Assembly: GCF_006265095.1 (NCBI RefSeq)
Contig: NZ_VCNK01000004.1
Span: 186,001 to 250,000 of the forward strand
Source: Phaeobacter sp. B1627
Lineage (GTDB): Bacteria > Pseudomonadota > Alphaproteobacteria > Rhodobacterales > Rhodobacteraceae
DNA: 64,000 bases
Direction: 5' to 3'
Part shown: piece by piece, positions 17,685 to 26,362 of the stretch
How the letters are laid out: each line of letters begins with the position of its first letter
Numbering within the stretch: the stretch's first letter is position 1
Notes under the pieces: model-generated
What the model was told of the DNA's origin: nothing
Databases searched by the model: none
Seen by the model: only the letters and a program-made list of their open reading frames with translations
Program-made: the position numbers and the translations under genes

Positions 17685-19428
17685 GGCCGAGGGTCTCGCA
17701 GGTGACATTGCGCGATTTCAAGCGGCTGCAGGCCCGTTCCGCCCCCTCGCGTGTCATCCCGAGGAAATTGGCATCAAAACCGCGCGGGCTCTGCACCACC
17801 TTGCGGAGGCTTCCGTCCAGCGTTTCCATTTCTGATAGTGCCGTCCGCAACAGGATCTTTTCGGCCTGGAACCGCGTCGTGTAGCGGCCCACGTTGACGC
17901 CCCAATAGCGGCCACCAGAGGTGGAGATGCGGGTCACAACGACCGGTTCTTCGGCCAGCGAGGCGGTCCGGGTTTCAAAAGATGCGGGCCGGGCCTGGGG
18001 GCGGGGTCCGGTGTACCGGCGTTGGGTGGGTGTGGCCGGCGCGGTGACGGATTTGGCGACAGCGGTGCGGATCTCGGCTTTCAGCCTGCTGGCGGGGTCC
18101 TCTGCGGGCGCCGCGCCTGCCGATTCGGCGTCGGTCCGGGCTGTGATGTCCGGACGCGACCGGGGCTGCGGCACGGAAACTTCAGAGACCTCGGTGACTT
18201 CGAGGATGGCACTGTTGATGCCTGATTGCAGCGCGTCGGTGTCCAGAGAGGCCAGTTGGACCTCGGTTTCGGCCTCGTCCACCCGGGCCGTCTCCACCTC
18301 TGTCGTTGCCGCATCGGGAACCGATGCTGCGGCCACCAGAACGGCGGGATCGATGTCCGGTGCGGGCGCGATCACGGGGCGGCTGCGGGGGCGCGGGGTT
18401 GCGGACACCACACCGCTGACGCGGATGGTCCGGCCTGCGACGCCGTTGCTGTCTCCCTCGGCGACTTGCAGCCCACCATTGCCGAGATAGGGGGGCAGGC
18501 TCGGTTTTTGCAGCTTCGCATAGGACGGCGCGCGGCGGAAACCGAGGTCCAGAAGCTCTGCGATCTTGGCATTGCGCGAGGGCGTGGACTTGCCGCCAAA
18601 GACGGTTGCAATGATCCGCTCGTCGCCCCGTTTGGCCGAGGAGACAAGGTTGAAACCGGCGGCGCGGGTGTAGCCTGTCTTGATCCCGTCCGCCCCTTTG
18701 TAGGCGGCCAGCAAACGCCGGTTGGTGTTGTACACCACCTTCATGCCCGCGTCGGTCGAGGTGCGGGAGAAGAGGTTATAATATTCCGGATAGTCATAGA
18801 GGATATGCCGCCCCAGCAGCGTCATGTCCCGCGCGGTCGACAAATGCCCTTCGGCGGTCAGGCCATTTGCGTTCTTGAAGGTGGTCCGGGTCATTCCCAA
18901 CGCTTTGGCCGTGCGGTTCATCCGGCGGGCGAATGCCGCTTCCGACCCCGAGATCGCTTCACCGATGGCGGTGGCGGCGTCATTGGCGGATTTCACTGCA
19001 GCGGCGCGAATCAGATAGCGCAGGGCAATGGTCTGACCGGCGCGCAACCCCAGTTCGGAGGGCGGCTCGGCCTCGGCGTTGCGCGAAATCTTGACCTTGG
19101 TGTCAAGGGTGATTTCACCGTTCCGGACCGCCTCGAAGGCAATGTAGAGGGTCATCATCTTGGTGAGCGACGCGGGATGCAGCCGGGTATCGGCGTTGCT
19201 GGCATGCAGCACCTTGCCGGTGCGCGCATCCATCACCATGGCGGCATATGGCGCGGCCCGAAGGGCGCCGGCCTGCCCGGCCGAGAGGCCTGCGGCGAGG
19301 GTCAGAACCTGACCTGCGCGCAGACACATACGTGCCAGCCTGCCAAAAATGCCACAATTCTTATTACCGCCGAAGCCCGCCCGAAAGGACGAGGGACGAC
19401 CGTCATCGACCTGAGAAAATACTGCCAT
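17674..19428 (-). CDS. dacA: D-alanyl-D-alanine carboxypeptidase with C-terminal SPOR domain
   Basis: Penicillin-binding protein that trims peptidoglycan stem peptides in the periplasm. The serine-peptidase motifs are S87-x2-K90 (SLTK), S147-A-N149 and K250-T-G252. A long, low-complexity linker with repeated PRPRSRP-type segments leads to a C-terminal SPOR domain (about the last 80 residues, beginning near YWGVNVGRYTTRFQAEKIL) that should bind denuded glycan at the septum. I chose the ATG at 19428 (584 residues); the hydrophobic signal near residues 35-57 means an internal start at residue 34 is possible. The 3' end is built from a 13-bp tandem array. Confidence 0.92.
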   Translation of the reverse strand: MAVFSQVDDGRPSSFRAGFGGNKNCGIFGRLARMCLRAGQVLTLAAGLSAGQAGALRAAPYAAMVMDARTGKVLHASNADTRLHPASLTKMMTLYIAFEAVRNGEITLDTKVKISRNAEAEPPSELGLRAGQTIALRYLIRAAAVKSANDAATAIGEAISGSEAAFARRMNRTAKALGMTRTTFKNANGLTAEGHLSTARDMTLLGRHILYDYPEYYNLFSRTSTDAGMKVVYNTNRRLLAAYKGADGIKTGYTRAAGFNLVSSAKRGDERIIATVFGGKSTPSRNAKIAELLDLGFRRAPSYAKLQKPSLPPYLGNGGLQVAEGDSNGVAGRTIRVSGVVSATPRPRSRPVIAPAPDIDPAVLVAAASVPDAATTEVETARVDEAETEVQLASLDTDALQSGINSAILEVTEVSEVSVPQPRSRPDITARTDAESAGAAPAEDPASRLKAEIRTAVAKSVTAPATPTQRRYTGPRPQARPASFETRTASLAEEPVVVTRISTSGGRYWGVNVGRYTTRFQAEKILLRTALSEMETLDGSLRKVVQSPRGFDANFLGMTREGAERACSRLKSRNVTCETLGPPS

Positions 19429-19563
19429 GTCTGCCTCGTGTCGCCGGTTTTCCGACTGACGTTTTGTCTGCTGACGGCAGGGTAACATAGCCCGTATGGC
19501 GAATAAACCGGTTGTGATGGAACAACTTGCGGGCGTGCGGTGTTAACGTCCCGGCGCTTTCGA

Positions 19564-19634
19564 CATGTAGTGTCAGGTCGCCGCGATCCCCTCTACATGC
19601 TGCGGTTGGGCGTCGTCCGGAGACGCCAATTTTT
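19564..19634 (+). ncRNA. Possible structured small RNA ending in an intrinsic terminator
   Basis: In the gap 19429-19748, which has no credible gene, the plus strand holds a CATGTAG/CTACATG hairpin (19564-19570 and 19593-19599). After it comes GGCGTC/GACGCC (19609-19614 and 19622-19627), followed by AATTTTTC. No plus-strand gene precedes this terminator, so a short transcript of its own is a possible explanation. A chance terminator cannot be excluded and no promoter was clearly seen. Confidence 0.25.
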
Positions 19635-19748
19635 CTTGCACGATGGCCCGGGTCTCTGGCGGCGGGGCCGACAATGGCCCGAATTTCTGCGGCCTTCATG
19701 ACACAGGAGTGAACAAAGGGTTAACATAGCCGCCAGTCGCGGCGGATC

Positions 19749-20462
19749 TCAGCCGATGCGCTCAACCAGTTCGGCCAGCCCGCTGAGGTCGTCGATCTCA
19801 TGATAGCGGGGGCTGTGCTGCGGTGGTTCTGCGTGTTCGACCTCCCATATCATGCCATGCGGGACATAGACCCCGTGGCCACCGGCCTCGACCACCGGCA
19901 CCACATCCGATCGCATCGAATTGCCCGCCATCAAGGACCGTTCGGCACCTGCGCCATGGCGGTTGAAGATATCAAGATAGACCTGCGGCGTCTTTTCCGA
20001 GACCACCTCTACCGCATCAAACAGGTCGCCGAGGCCCGATTGTGCCAGCTTGCGCTCCTGATCGAGCAGGTCGCCCTTGGTGATCAGCACCACGGTATAC
20101 TCTGACGCCACCGCTTCGACCGCGGCTCGGGCATGGGGCAGCAATTCGATGGGAAAGGACAACATCATCTGCCCCGCTTCAAGCAGCTCCTGGATGACAG
20201 AGGCGGGGACCCGCCCTTCGGTGACCTCAATCGCGGTCTCGATCATCGACAGGGTGAAGCCCTTCACCCCGTAGCCATAGGCGCCGAGGTTGCGTTTTTC
20301 CGCGTCCAGCAGCTTGCGATCCAGCGCGTCGGGCCCGATGTGGTCGGGGGTATGGTCCATCAGCAGTTCGGCGAACCGGTCCTGGGTCACCCGAAAGAAC
20401 CGTTCGTTGTGCCAAAGCGTATCATCGGCATCAAAACCGATGGTTGTCAGAATGCGTGACAT
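19749..20462 (-). CDS. HAD-superfamily hydrolase
   Basis: 237-residue cytoplasmic phosphatase-like protein. The motif I nucleophile is in TIGFDADDTLWHN (DxD), motif II is VVLITKGD, and motif III/IV is around MAGNSMRSDVVPVVEAG. The spacing and the DADDTLWHN start resemble the YjjG/phosphoglycolate phosphatase group. The substrate is not predictable. It is divergent from clpS. Confidence 0.88.
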   Translation of the reverse strand: MSRILTTIGFDADDTLWHNERFFRVTQDRFAELLMDHTPDHIGPDALDRKLLDAEKRNLGAYGYGVKGFTLSMIETAIEVTEGRVPASVIQELLEAGQMMLSFPIELLPHARAAVEAVASEYTVVLITKGDLLDQERKLAQSGLGDLFDAVEVVSEKTPQVYLDIFNRHGAGAERSLMAGNSMRSDVVPVVEAGGHGVYVPHGMIWEVEHAEPPQHSPRYHEIDDLSGLAELVERIG

Positions 20463-20552
20463 TTTCCTGCGCTCACTCTCTTTTCCTCAGGCGGTCTTCC
20501 CCTATATAAGCCGGTGAGAAATGCATATGCACGACTGGACCATTAAACTCCC

Positions 20553-20894
20553 ATGCTGAAGCACCCCGTGATGATGTCGGACAACTCGGATGACGAGAGC
20601 GATCTTGGTCTGCTGACCAAAACCCGCTCGCGGACGCAACGGCCACCGCGGTACAAGGTGATGTTGCTGAACGATGACTACACGCCGATGGAGTTCGTGG
20701 TGATCGTATTGGAGCGGTTCTTTGGGCTGACCCATGCGCAAGCCTTTGAAATCATGCTCACAGTGCATAAAAAGGGTCTCGCCGTTGTGGGTGTGTTCAG
20801 CCATGAGGTTGCCGAGACCAAAGTCGCCCAGGTGATGGATTACGCCCGTCGCCACCAGCATCCGCTGCAGTGCACCATGGAAAAAGACGACTGA
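20553..20894 (+). CDS. clpS: ATP-dependent Clp protease adaptor ClpS
   Basis: 113-residue adaptor that hands N-degron substrates to ClpAP. The core shows [19 protein letters not shown], a histidine-containing stretch ([20 protein letters not shown]) and the C-terminal [13 protein letters not shown], all classic. The start is uncertain: ATG at 20553, 20571 or 20574 are in frame and no strong ribosome-binding site decides. clpA is not adjacent. Confidence 0.95.
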   Translation: MLKHPVMMSDNSDDESDLGLLTKTRSRTQRPPRYKVMLLNDDYTPMEFVVIVLERFFGLTHAQAFEIMLTVHKKGLAVVGVFSHEVAETKVAQVMDYARRHQHPLQCTMEKDD

Positions 20895-20933
20895 TCGCGC
20901 CTGCGGATCAGCCCCTCTGAAAGGTCCCGTCAG

Positions 20934-21920
20934 ATGTCCCAACGCCTGAGCCTTGCGGTTCAATCGGGCGATTTCGCCATTCCCGAAACCGGGCGAATCG
21001 CAGTGTTTTTCCCGCGCGAGGGGCATGATCTCTCGGCTTTGCCCCTCGGGCAGGTGGAGATTATCCAGCCGATGAAACCCGATCACGATGTCTGGGCCGC
21101 GCGCGGCTATTCCTGTGTGCCAGAGGCCGGGACCGGAGCGCGTTTTGAGGCGTCGGTCGTCTTCATTCCGCGCGCCAAGCGCCTTGCCCGGCATCTGCTG
21201 GCGCAGGCCGTGGCCATCACCGACGGGCCCGTGCTGGTCGATGGTGCCAAGACGGATGGCATCGATTCGCTGTTGAAGGAGCTGAAGGCGCGCACGGTGC
21301 CGACGGCCGCGGTGTCCAAGGCGCATGGCAAGGCGTTTTGCATCGACGGCGGTCTGGACCTGTCGGACTGGCTGGCGGAGCCGCAATCGGTCGCGGCGGA
21401 GTTCGTGACCGCGCCAGGAGTGTTTTCTGCCGATGGCATCGATCCCGCGTCAGAGCAGCTTGCCGCGAGCCTGCCTGCAAAGCTGGGCAGCACGGTTGCG
21501 GATCTCGGGGCCGGTTGGGGCTATCTGTCGGCGCAGATCCTGACCCGCGCCGGGGTGAGCGAACTGCATCTGGTCGAAGCGGATCACGATGCGCTGACAT
21601 GCGCGCAACGCAATGTCGGTGACCCGCGCGCCGAATTCCATTGGGCGGACGCGCGCAGCTGGGGCAGCAAGGCGAGCCTTGATACGGTGGTGATGAACCC
21701 ACCGTTTCACAGCGGCCGGGCGGCAGAGCCTGCGCTGGGACAGGCGTTTATCGCCAATGCGGCCCGGCTGTTGAAACCGTCGGGACAGCTTTGGATGGTG
21801 GCCAACCGGCACCTGCCCTACGAGACGTCGCTGGCAGAGGCCTTTGTCGCCGTGGAGGAGGCGGGCGGGGACAACCGCTTTAAAATTCTACATGCGAGCC
21901 GCCCTCGCCGGGGCCGTTGA
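20934..21920 (+). CDS. rsmC: RsmC-like rRNA (guanine-N2) methyltransferase
   Basis: 328 residues. The N-terminal half is a degenerate methyltransferase-like domain and the C-terminal half is the catalytic SAM domain. That half has ADLGAGWGYLSAQIL (motif I) and NPPFHSG (motif IV), which fits base-N2 methylation. RsmC modifies G1207 of 16S rRNA; RlmG-type 23S activity is an alternative. It follows clpS by 39 bp and is likely cotranscribed. Confidence 0.85.
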   Translation: MSQRLSLAVQSGDFAIPETGRIAVFFPREGHDLSALPLGQVEIIQPMKPDHDVWAARGYSCVPEAGTGARFEASVVFIPRAKRLARHLLAQAVAITDGPVLVDGAKTDGIDSLLKELKARTVPTAAVSKAHGKAFCIDGGLDLSDWLAEPQSVAAEFVTAPGVFSADGIDPASEQLAASLPAKLGSTVADLGAGWGYLSAQILTRAGVSELHLVEADHDALTCAQRNVGDPRAEFHWADARSWGSKASLDTVVMNPPFHSGRAAEPALGQAFIANAARLLKPSGQLWMVANRHLPYETSLAEAFVAVEEAGGDNRFKILHASRPRRGR

Positions 21921-21975
21921 CACCCAAAGCCCGAAATCTCTGTTCAATTCCCTGCCGCTTCCGGCTATCGTCGCC

Positions 21976-22022
21976 GGGAACTGGACTGGGAGACTGGATT
22001 GGGGACTGGGCTGGGGAACTGG
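21976..22022. repeat. Degenerate 12-13-bp tandem repeat, about four units
   Basis: Units GGGAACTGGACT, GGGAGACTGGATT, GGGGACTGGGCT and GGGGAACTGG lie between the rsmC-like gene and the SDR gene, 55 bp after the first stop. Confidence 0.75.
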
Positions 22023-22100
22023 CGCGATCCGGGCCATGGTCTGGGTCATTGTCCAATCTGAGGACAGGCCGACTGTCGTGATGCAATCAAGGATCTTCTC

Positions 22101-22904
22101 ATGAGCTTTTCCATCTCCGGCAAGACGGCCATTGTGACCGGGGCCTCCAACGGTATTGGCCTGGCCATCGGTCGCCGGTTCGCCAAACAGGGTGCTCAGG
22201 TCATGTTCGTGGATCAGGATGAGTCGGCCCTGTTGCAGGAGCTTGGCAATGATGTGGAGGACAGCAATATCCGCCATTTCGCCGGCGATCTGCGCGAACG
22301 TCTGACGATTGCCAACCTGCTGTCCGCAACCATCGATGCCTTTGACCGGATCGATATTCTGGTGAACGGGGCGCGCAAGGTGGTGCCCAGCGATCCGATC
22401 AACCCGGACGACGAAAGCGTGGAGTTTCTGCTGCGTCAGAACCTGATGTCCACATTGCGCCTGTCGCAGCATGTGGCAAAGCGGATGATCCGGCAGGGCG
22501 AGGAGCGCGGCGACGAGAACTCCAACGGGGCCATCATCAACCTGTCGTCGATCGCGGCGCGTCGCACTCACCCAGACCTGATGGCCTATTCGGTGGCTTC
22601 GGCGGCGCTCGACCAGATGACGCGGTCCCTCGCGGTGTCGCTGGCGCCGCATCGCATCCGGGTGAACTCCATCGCATTTGGCTCCGTGATGAGTGCGTCG
22701 ATGCAGGCGACGCTGAAGGACAACCGCTCCATGCGGGAGGATATTGAGGCCCATACACCGCTGAACCGGATTGCGCCGCCGACCGAGCTGACCGAAACGG
22801 CACAGTATCTGGCCTCCGATGCGTCTGGGTTCATGACCGGCCAGGTGCTGACGCTGGACGGCGGCCGGACCCTGCTTGATCCCGTCGCGGCACCGGTGCA
22901 TTGA
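22101..22904 (+). CDS. SDR-family protein lacking the catalytic lysine
   Basis: 267 residues with a Rossmann fold: the cofactor loop TGASNGIG (residues 13-20), then S150 and Y163 in the usual spacing. Where short-chain dehydrogenases have YxxxK, this protein has Y163-SVA-S167, so the lysine is absent. The usual NNAG is replaced by NGAR (89-92). It should bind a nucleotide, but oxidoreductase activity is doubtful or altered. It lies upstream of hemF by about 60 bp, probably in one transcript. No substrate is assigned. Confidence 0.82.
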   Translation: MSFSISGKTAIVTGASNGIGLAIGRRFAKQGAQVMFVDQDESALLQELGNDVEDSNIRHFAGDLRERLTIANLLSATIDAFDRIDILVNGARKVVPSDPINPDDESVEFLLRQNLMSTLRLSQHVAKRMIRQGEERGDENSNGAIINLSSIAARRTHPDLMAYSVASAALDQMTRSLAVSLAPHRIRVNSIAFGSVMSASMQATLKDNRSMREDIEAHTPLNRIAPPTELTETAQYLASDASGFMTGQVLTLDGGRTLLDPVAAPVH

Positions 22905-22965
22905 TGCACGCCACGGACGGTGGTTTGACCCGGCAGTCCGCACAGGAGCACGACAGGAGCCTGCG

Positions 22966-23868
22966 ATGAGCGAACAGACCGAGGATATGCAAGAGGAAAA
23001 GGCACGCGCCGCCGCCTGGTTCCGAAGCCTTCGCGATCAGATTGTCGCCGCCTTTGAGGGGCTGGAGGACAGTCATGCGGAGGGCCCCTTTGCCGAAATG
23101 GACGCCGGGCGTTTCGAGGTGTCCGAAACCCGCCGGTCGTCCGAGGATGGCTCGGACGCGGGCGGCGGGCTGATGAGCGTGATGCGCGATGGCCGCGTGT
23201 TCGAGAAAGTCGGCGTCAACATATCCGAAGTCTACGGTCAGTTGGGAGAGCGTGCGCAAGCGGCCATGGCGGCGCGCAAGGGCTTTCCGGGCATGTCCGG
23301 GGACCCGCGGTTCTGGGCGTCGGGGATTTCCCTGGTTGCCCATATGCGCAACCCGCATGTGCCTGCGGTCCATATGAACACGCGGATGTTCTGGACCCCG
23401 CATGGCTGGTGGTTTGGTGGTGGTTCCGATCTCAATCCCTGCATCGAATATGCCGAGGACACCGCCCATTTTCACCAGGTGCAGAAGGATCATCTGGACC
23501 CACATGGGGGGGATCTCTATCCACGGCTGAAGGCCTGGGCGGACGAGTATTTCTATATCCCCCACCGGGGTCGCGCCCGGGGTGTGGGCGGCATTTTTCT
23601 GGATGACCACAACAGCGGCGACTGGGCGCAGGATTTTGCTTTGATCCAGGACATCGGCCGGGCGTTCCTGCCCGCGTTCGTGCCATTGGTCGAAACCCGG
23701 CGCAGGCAGAGCTGTGGCCCTGCGGACAGGGATGCGCAGCTGATCCACCGTGGCCTCTATGCAGAGTATAATCTGGTCTATGATCGCGGGACCAAGTTTG
23801 GCCTGGAAACAGGGCACGATGCCAATGCAGTCCTGATGAGCCTGCCGCCTCTGGCAAAATGGGTGTGA
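22966..23868 (+). CDS. hemF: Oxygen-dependent coproporphyrinogen III oxidase
   Basis: Aerobic counterpart of HemN; converts coproporphyrinogen III to protoporphyrinogen IX using O2. The 300-residue protein shows HMNTRMF, FGGGSDLNPCIEY and the signature DEYFYIPHRGRARGVGGIF, with the C-terminal RGLYAEYNLVYDRGTKFGL. The ATG at 22966 follows AGGAG by 6 bp, so longer forms are rejected. Having both hemF and hemN suits a facultative organism; hemN is under an FNR box, while none is seen here. Confidence 0.96.
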   Translation: MSEQTEDMQEEKARAAAWFRSLRDQIVAAFEGLEDSHAEGPFAEMDAGRFEVSETRRSSEDGSDAGGGLMSVMRDGRVFEKVGVNISEVYGQLGERAQAAMAARKGFPGMSGDPRFWASGISLVAHMRNPHVPAVHMNTRMFWTPHGWWFGGGSDLNPCIEYAEDTAHFHQVQKDHLDPHGGDLYPRLKAWADEYFYIPHRGRARGVGGIFLDDHNSGDWAQDFALIQDIGRAFLPAFVPLVETRRRQSCGPADRDAQLIHRGLYAEYNLVYDRGTKFGLETGHDANAVLMSLPPLAKWV

Positions 23869-23882
23869 GGGCCGGGATGGAT

Positions 23883-24006
23883 GTGATGCGGGGCCGAGTG
23901 GTGCAGGGCGGAGTGCTGCCCGGGTGAGTGCGATGCCGGGCGGAGTTTGATGCCGCGCTGAGTGTGATGCGGGGCAGTGTGATGCGGGGCTGTGTGACGG
24001 GGTGCA
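23883..24006. repeat. Degenerate 15-17-bp tandem array, eight units
   Basis: Eight successive units start with GTG and carry a GATGC-GGGGC theme, for example GTGATGCGGGGCCGA, GTGCGATGCCGGGCGGA, GTGTGATGCGGGGCA and GTGTGATGCGGGGCT. The array starts 14 bp after the hemF stop and fills half of the gap to the lysozyme gene. Confidence 0.85.
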
Positions 24007-24119
24007 ACGGCATGCTCCTGCCGATCCTGGGCGGGGCAGGGGGGCGCTGCTGCTTTGCCTGTTGATGGATCGCTGGCTCTCGGGCTCTATAGGGCAGAGC
24101 GGTCCGGGGCGGAGATGAG

Positions 24120-25025
24120 ATGACAACAGGTCGTGTTTTCAAAAGAGCGGCATTGGCTCTTGGGGCGGCGGCGCTGGCCGTTCTGGCGGCCTGCAGCAGT
24201 AAAACACGCGCGCCAGTGCCGCCGCCGCCACTGGACGCCCCGACGCAGCGGGCGATCGATCCGGCCTTTGCGCGGGCCTATGAAGCGCTCTCCACCTATC
24301 CGCGATTCGGCGACAATGACCCGCATGGGTGGGAGGGGACGACGCCTTGGGTCTATCCGATCCACGGCATCGACGTCGCGCGCTATCAGGGGCGTATCGA
24401 CTGGCCGCAGGTCCGCGCCTCCGGGGTGTCCTTTGCGTGGATCAAAGCGACCGAGGGCGGTGATTTCATCGATCCGGAGTTCCGCGCGAACTGGCGCGCG
24501 GCGCGGCGGGCGGGGCTGCGGCGCGGGGCGTATCATTTCTACTATTTCTGTCGCACACCAGAAGATCAGGCGCGGTGGTATATCCGCAATGTCCCCCGCG
24601 AGGCGGGCACCCTGCCGCCGGTTTTGGACATTGAGTGGAATCACGCGTCCCCCAGTTGCAAGCGCCGCCCCTCTGGCGCTCAGGCCCGCCGCGAGGCGGA
24701 GCGGTTCCTGAAGCTGATCACCGCGCATTACGGCCGCCGACCGGTTCTTTACACGACGGTGGATTTTTACCGCGACACTGGCATCGGGCAGCTGAAGGGC
24801 GTCGATTTCTGGCTGCGATCCGTGGCCGGACACCCGGAGCAGGTCTATCCCGGCGCGCATTGGAAGTTTTGGCAATACACCGGCACGGGATCGGTGCCGG
24901 GCGTCGAGGGGGATGTGGACCTGAACGCATTCGCGGGCACTGCGGAAAACTGGCTGCAGTGGCTGGGCTATCGCAAATATCTGCCGGGCGAGTCTGCGCC
25001 GCCTGAAACGCAAACCACGAACTGA
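24120..25025 (+). CDS. Lipoprotein with glycoside hydrolase family 25 (lysozyme) domain
   Basis: 301 residues. A signal peptide ends in the lipobox LAAC with C25, so it should be anchored to a membrane facing the periplasm. The GH25 domain starts at GIDVARYQGRIDW (catalytic-site D85) and contains the paired acids D170 and E172 in VLDIEW. Substrate would be peptidoglycan (1,4-beta-N-acetylmuramidase). The gene is isolated, flanked by repeat-rich gaps, and its role in wall turnover is inferred. Confidence 0.9.
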   Translation: MTTGRVFKRAALALGAAALAVLAACSSKTRAPVPPPPLDAPTQRAIDPAFARAYEALSTYPRFGDNDPHGWEGTTPWVYPIHGIDVARYQGRIDWPQVRASGVSFAWIKATEGGDFIDPEFRANWRAARRAGLRRGAYHFYYFCRTPEDQARWYIRNVPREAGTLPPVLDIEWNHASPSCKRRPSGAQARREAERFLKLITAHYGRRPVLYTTVDFYRDTGIGQLKGVDFWLRSVAGHPEQVYPGAHWKFWQYTGTGSVPGVEGDVDLNAFAGTAENWLQWLGYRKYLPGESAPPETQTTN

Positions 25026-25101
25026 CGTCTGTAGCAGATCCACTGGCCTGAGTTTTTCAAGGCACGGAGCTTTGAGAGGGGCAGGGGAGAGGGATTGCGC
25101 T

Positions 25102-25180
25102 CCGCTGGGCGGATCGCCCAGCGGCAGGCCGCGGCCTTCGGCGCGGCCTGCCCGGCCCAACGCTTTTGGGGGAGCCTATG
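25102..25180 (-). repeat. Dispersed intergenic hairpin repeat, copy G (partial core, minus orientation)
   Basis: On the minus strand the core CGTTGGGCCGGGC is present, preceded by GGCTCCCCC, but the GGCGCCG part is replaced. Two hairpins follow: GGCAGGCCGCG with complement (25123-25133 and 25142-25152), and CCGCTGGGCG/CGCCCAGCGG (25102-25124). It lies between the lysozyme gene and hemC, which converge. The rest of 25026-25284 shows no gene. Confidence 0.6.
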
Positions 25181-25284
25181 GCTCAGCCCGAAAGGGGCGG
25201 GAGGGCTTGCTCTGTCAGGTGCAATGATCCGCCTTCAGTCCCCTCTCACATTTTTCTCAACGGGGGATGCGCGGGCTTCGGACC

Positions 25285-26241
25285 TCAGACTGTGAAGAAC
25301 CCTTTGCCCGCCCGCGCCCGCAGGTCTTCGCCCATGTGGCGACCGAGTTCGGCGCCCTCCTCGACCGGGCAGCTCTGGCGAGCAGACAGTTTTTCGGAGC
25401 CGTCGGGGCGCAGGATTTCACCACGCAGATGGAGTGTGCCCCCCGACAGCTCTGCCAGGGCGGCGATCGGAGTTTCGCAGGATCCGTCCAAGGCGGCCAG
25501 AAACGCGCGCTCGGCAGCAAGGCGCAGGCCGGTTTGTGCGTGGTGGATCGCTTCGAGCAGGGTGGCCACGACCGGATCGTCGCTGCGGCGCTCGATGCCG
25601 ATGGCGCCCTGTGCGACCGCGGGCAGCATGTCATCGGCCTCGATCGGGATTGCGGGGACCTCCTCGGCCATATTCAGTCGGCGCAGGCCCGCCATCGCCA
25701 GGAAGGTCGCCGTGGCCACACCGTCGCGCAGCTTTTGTAGCCGGGTCTGCACGTTGCCCCGGAACTCCACCACCTGCAGGTCGGGGCGTGCGTTCAGAAG
25801 CTGTGCCCGGCGGCGCAGGGACGAGGTGCCGATAATCGCCCCCTCTGCCAGATCTCCAATGGAGCGATGCGCGGGCGCAACAAAGGCGTCACGCACATCC
25901 TCGCGCGGGAGGTAGCAGTCGAGCACCAGCCCATCCGGCTGCACGGTCGGCATGTCCTTCATCGAATGCACGGCGATGTCGATACCACCAGAGCTCAGCG
26001 CCTCTTCGATTTCTTTGGTGAACAGGCCTTTGTTGCCGATCTCCTTCAGCGGGCGGTCGGCCTCAATCATCGCGCGGTTGTCACCGGTGGTCTTGATCAC
26101 CACGATGTCAAAGGCCGTGGGGTCCAGATCGAAGGCCTGCGCCAGCCTGTCTCGGGTCTCGTAGGCCTGAGCCAGGGCCAGTGGCGAACCACGGGTGCCG
26201 ATTTTGAGGGGTGAAGCGGGAGAGGGCAGGGTCAGGGTCAT
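25285..26241 (-). CDS. hemC: Hydroxymethylbilane synthase (porphobilinogen deaminase)
   Basis: Joins four porphobilinogen molecules into hydroxymethylbilane in the cytoplasm. The N-terminal LKIGTRGSPLALAQA and the Arg-rich IGTSSLRRRAQLL are diagnostic. The cysteine in GSCETPIAAL should carry the dipyrromethane cofactor. I chose ATG 26241 (318 residues); an ATG at 26265 is also in frame, and neither has a strong ribosome-binding site. It is divergent from hemE across about 120 bp, a shared control region for two consecutive parts of the pathway. Confidence 0.95.
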   Translation of the reverse strand: MTLTLPSPASPLKIGTRGSPLALAQAYETRDRLAQAFDLDPTAFDIVVIKTTGDNRAMIEADRPLKEIGNKGLFTKEIEEALSSGGIDIAVHSMKDMPTVQPDGLVLDCYLPREDVRDAFVAPAHRSIGDLAEGAIIGTSSLRRRAQLLNARPDLQVVEFRGNVQTRLQKLRDGVATATFLAMAGLRRLNMAEEVPAIPIEADDMLPAVAQGAIGIERRSDDPVVATLLEAIHHAQTGLRLAAERAFLAALDGSCETPIAALAELSGGTLHLRGEILRPDGSEKLSARQSCPVEEGAELGRHMGEDLRARAGKGFFTV

Positions 26242-26362
26242 GAGGCAGAGGCTTAATCGCGACATTATGCCGTGGCAAGCACTAGGGTGCCTGCGGGGGC
26301 AAGCCTTGACAATTTGCCGCTGAGGCTAGACCTCAGGGGGAACGAAACAAAAGGGGCAGAGC

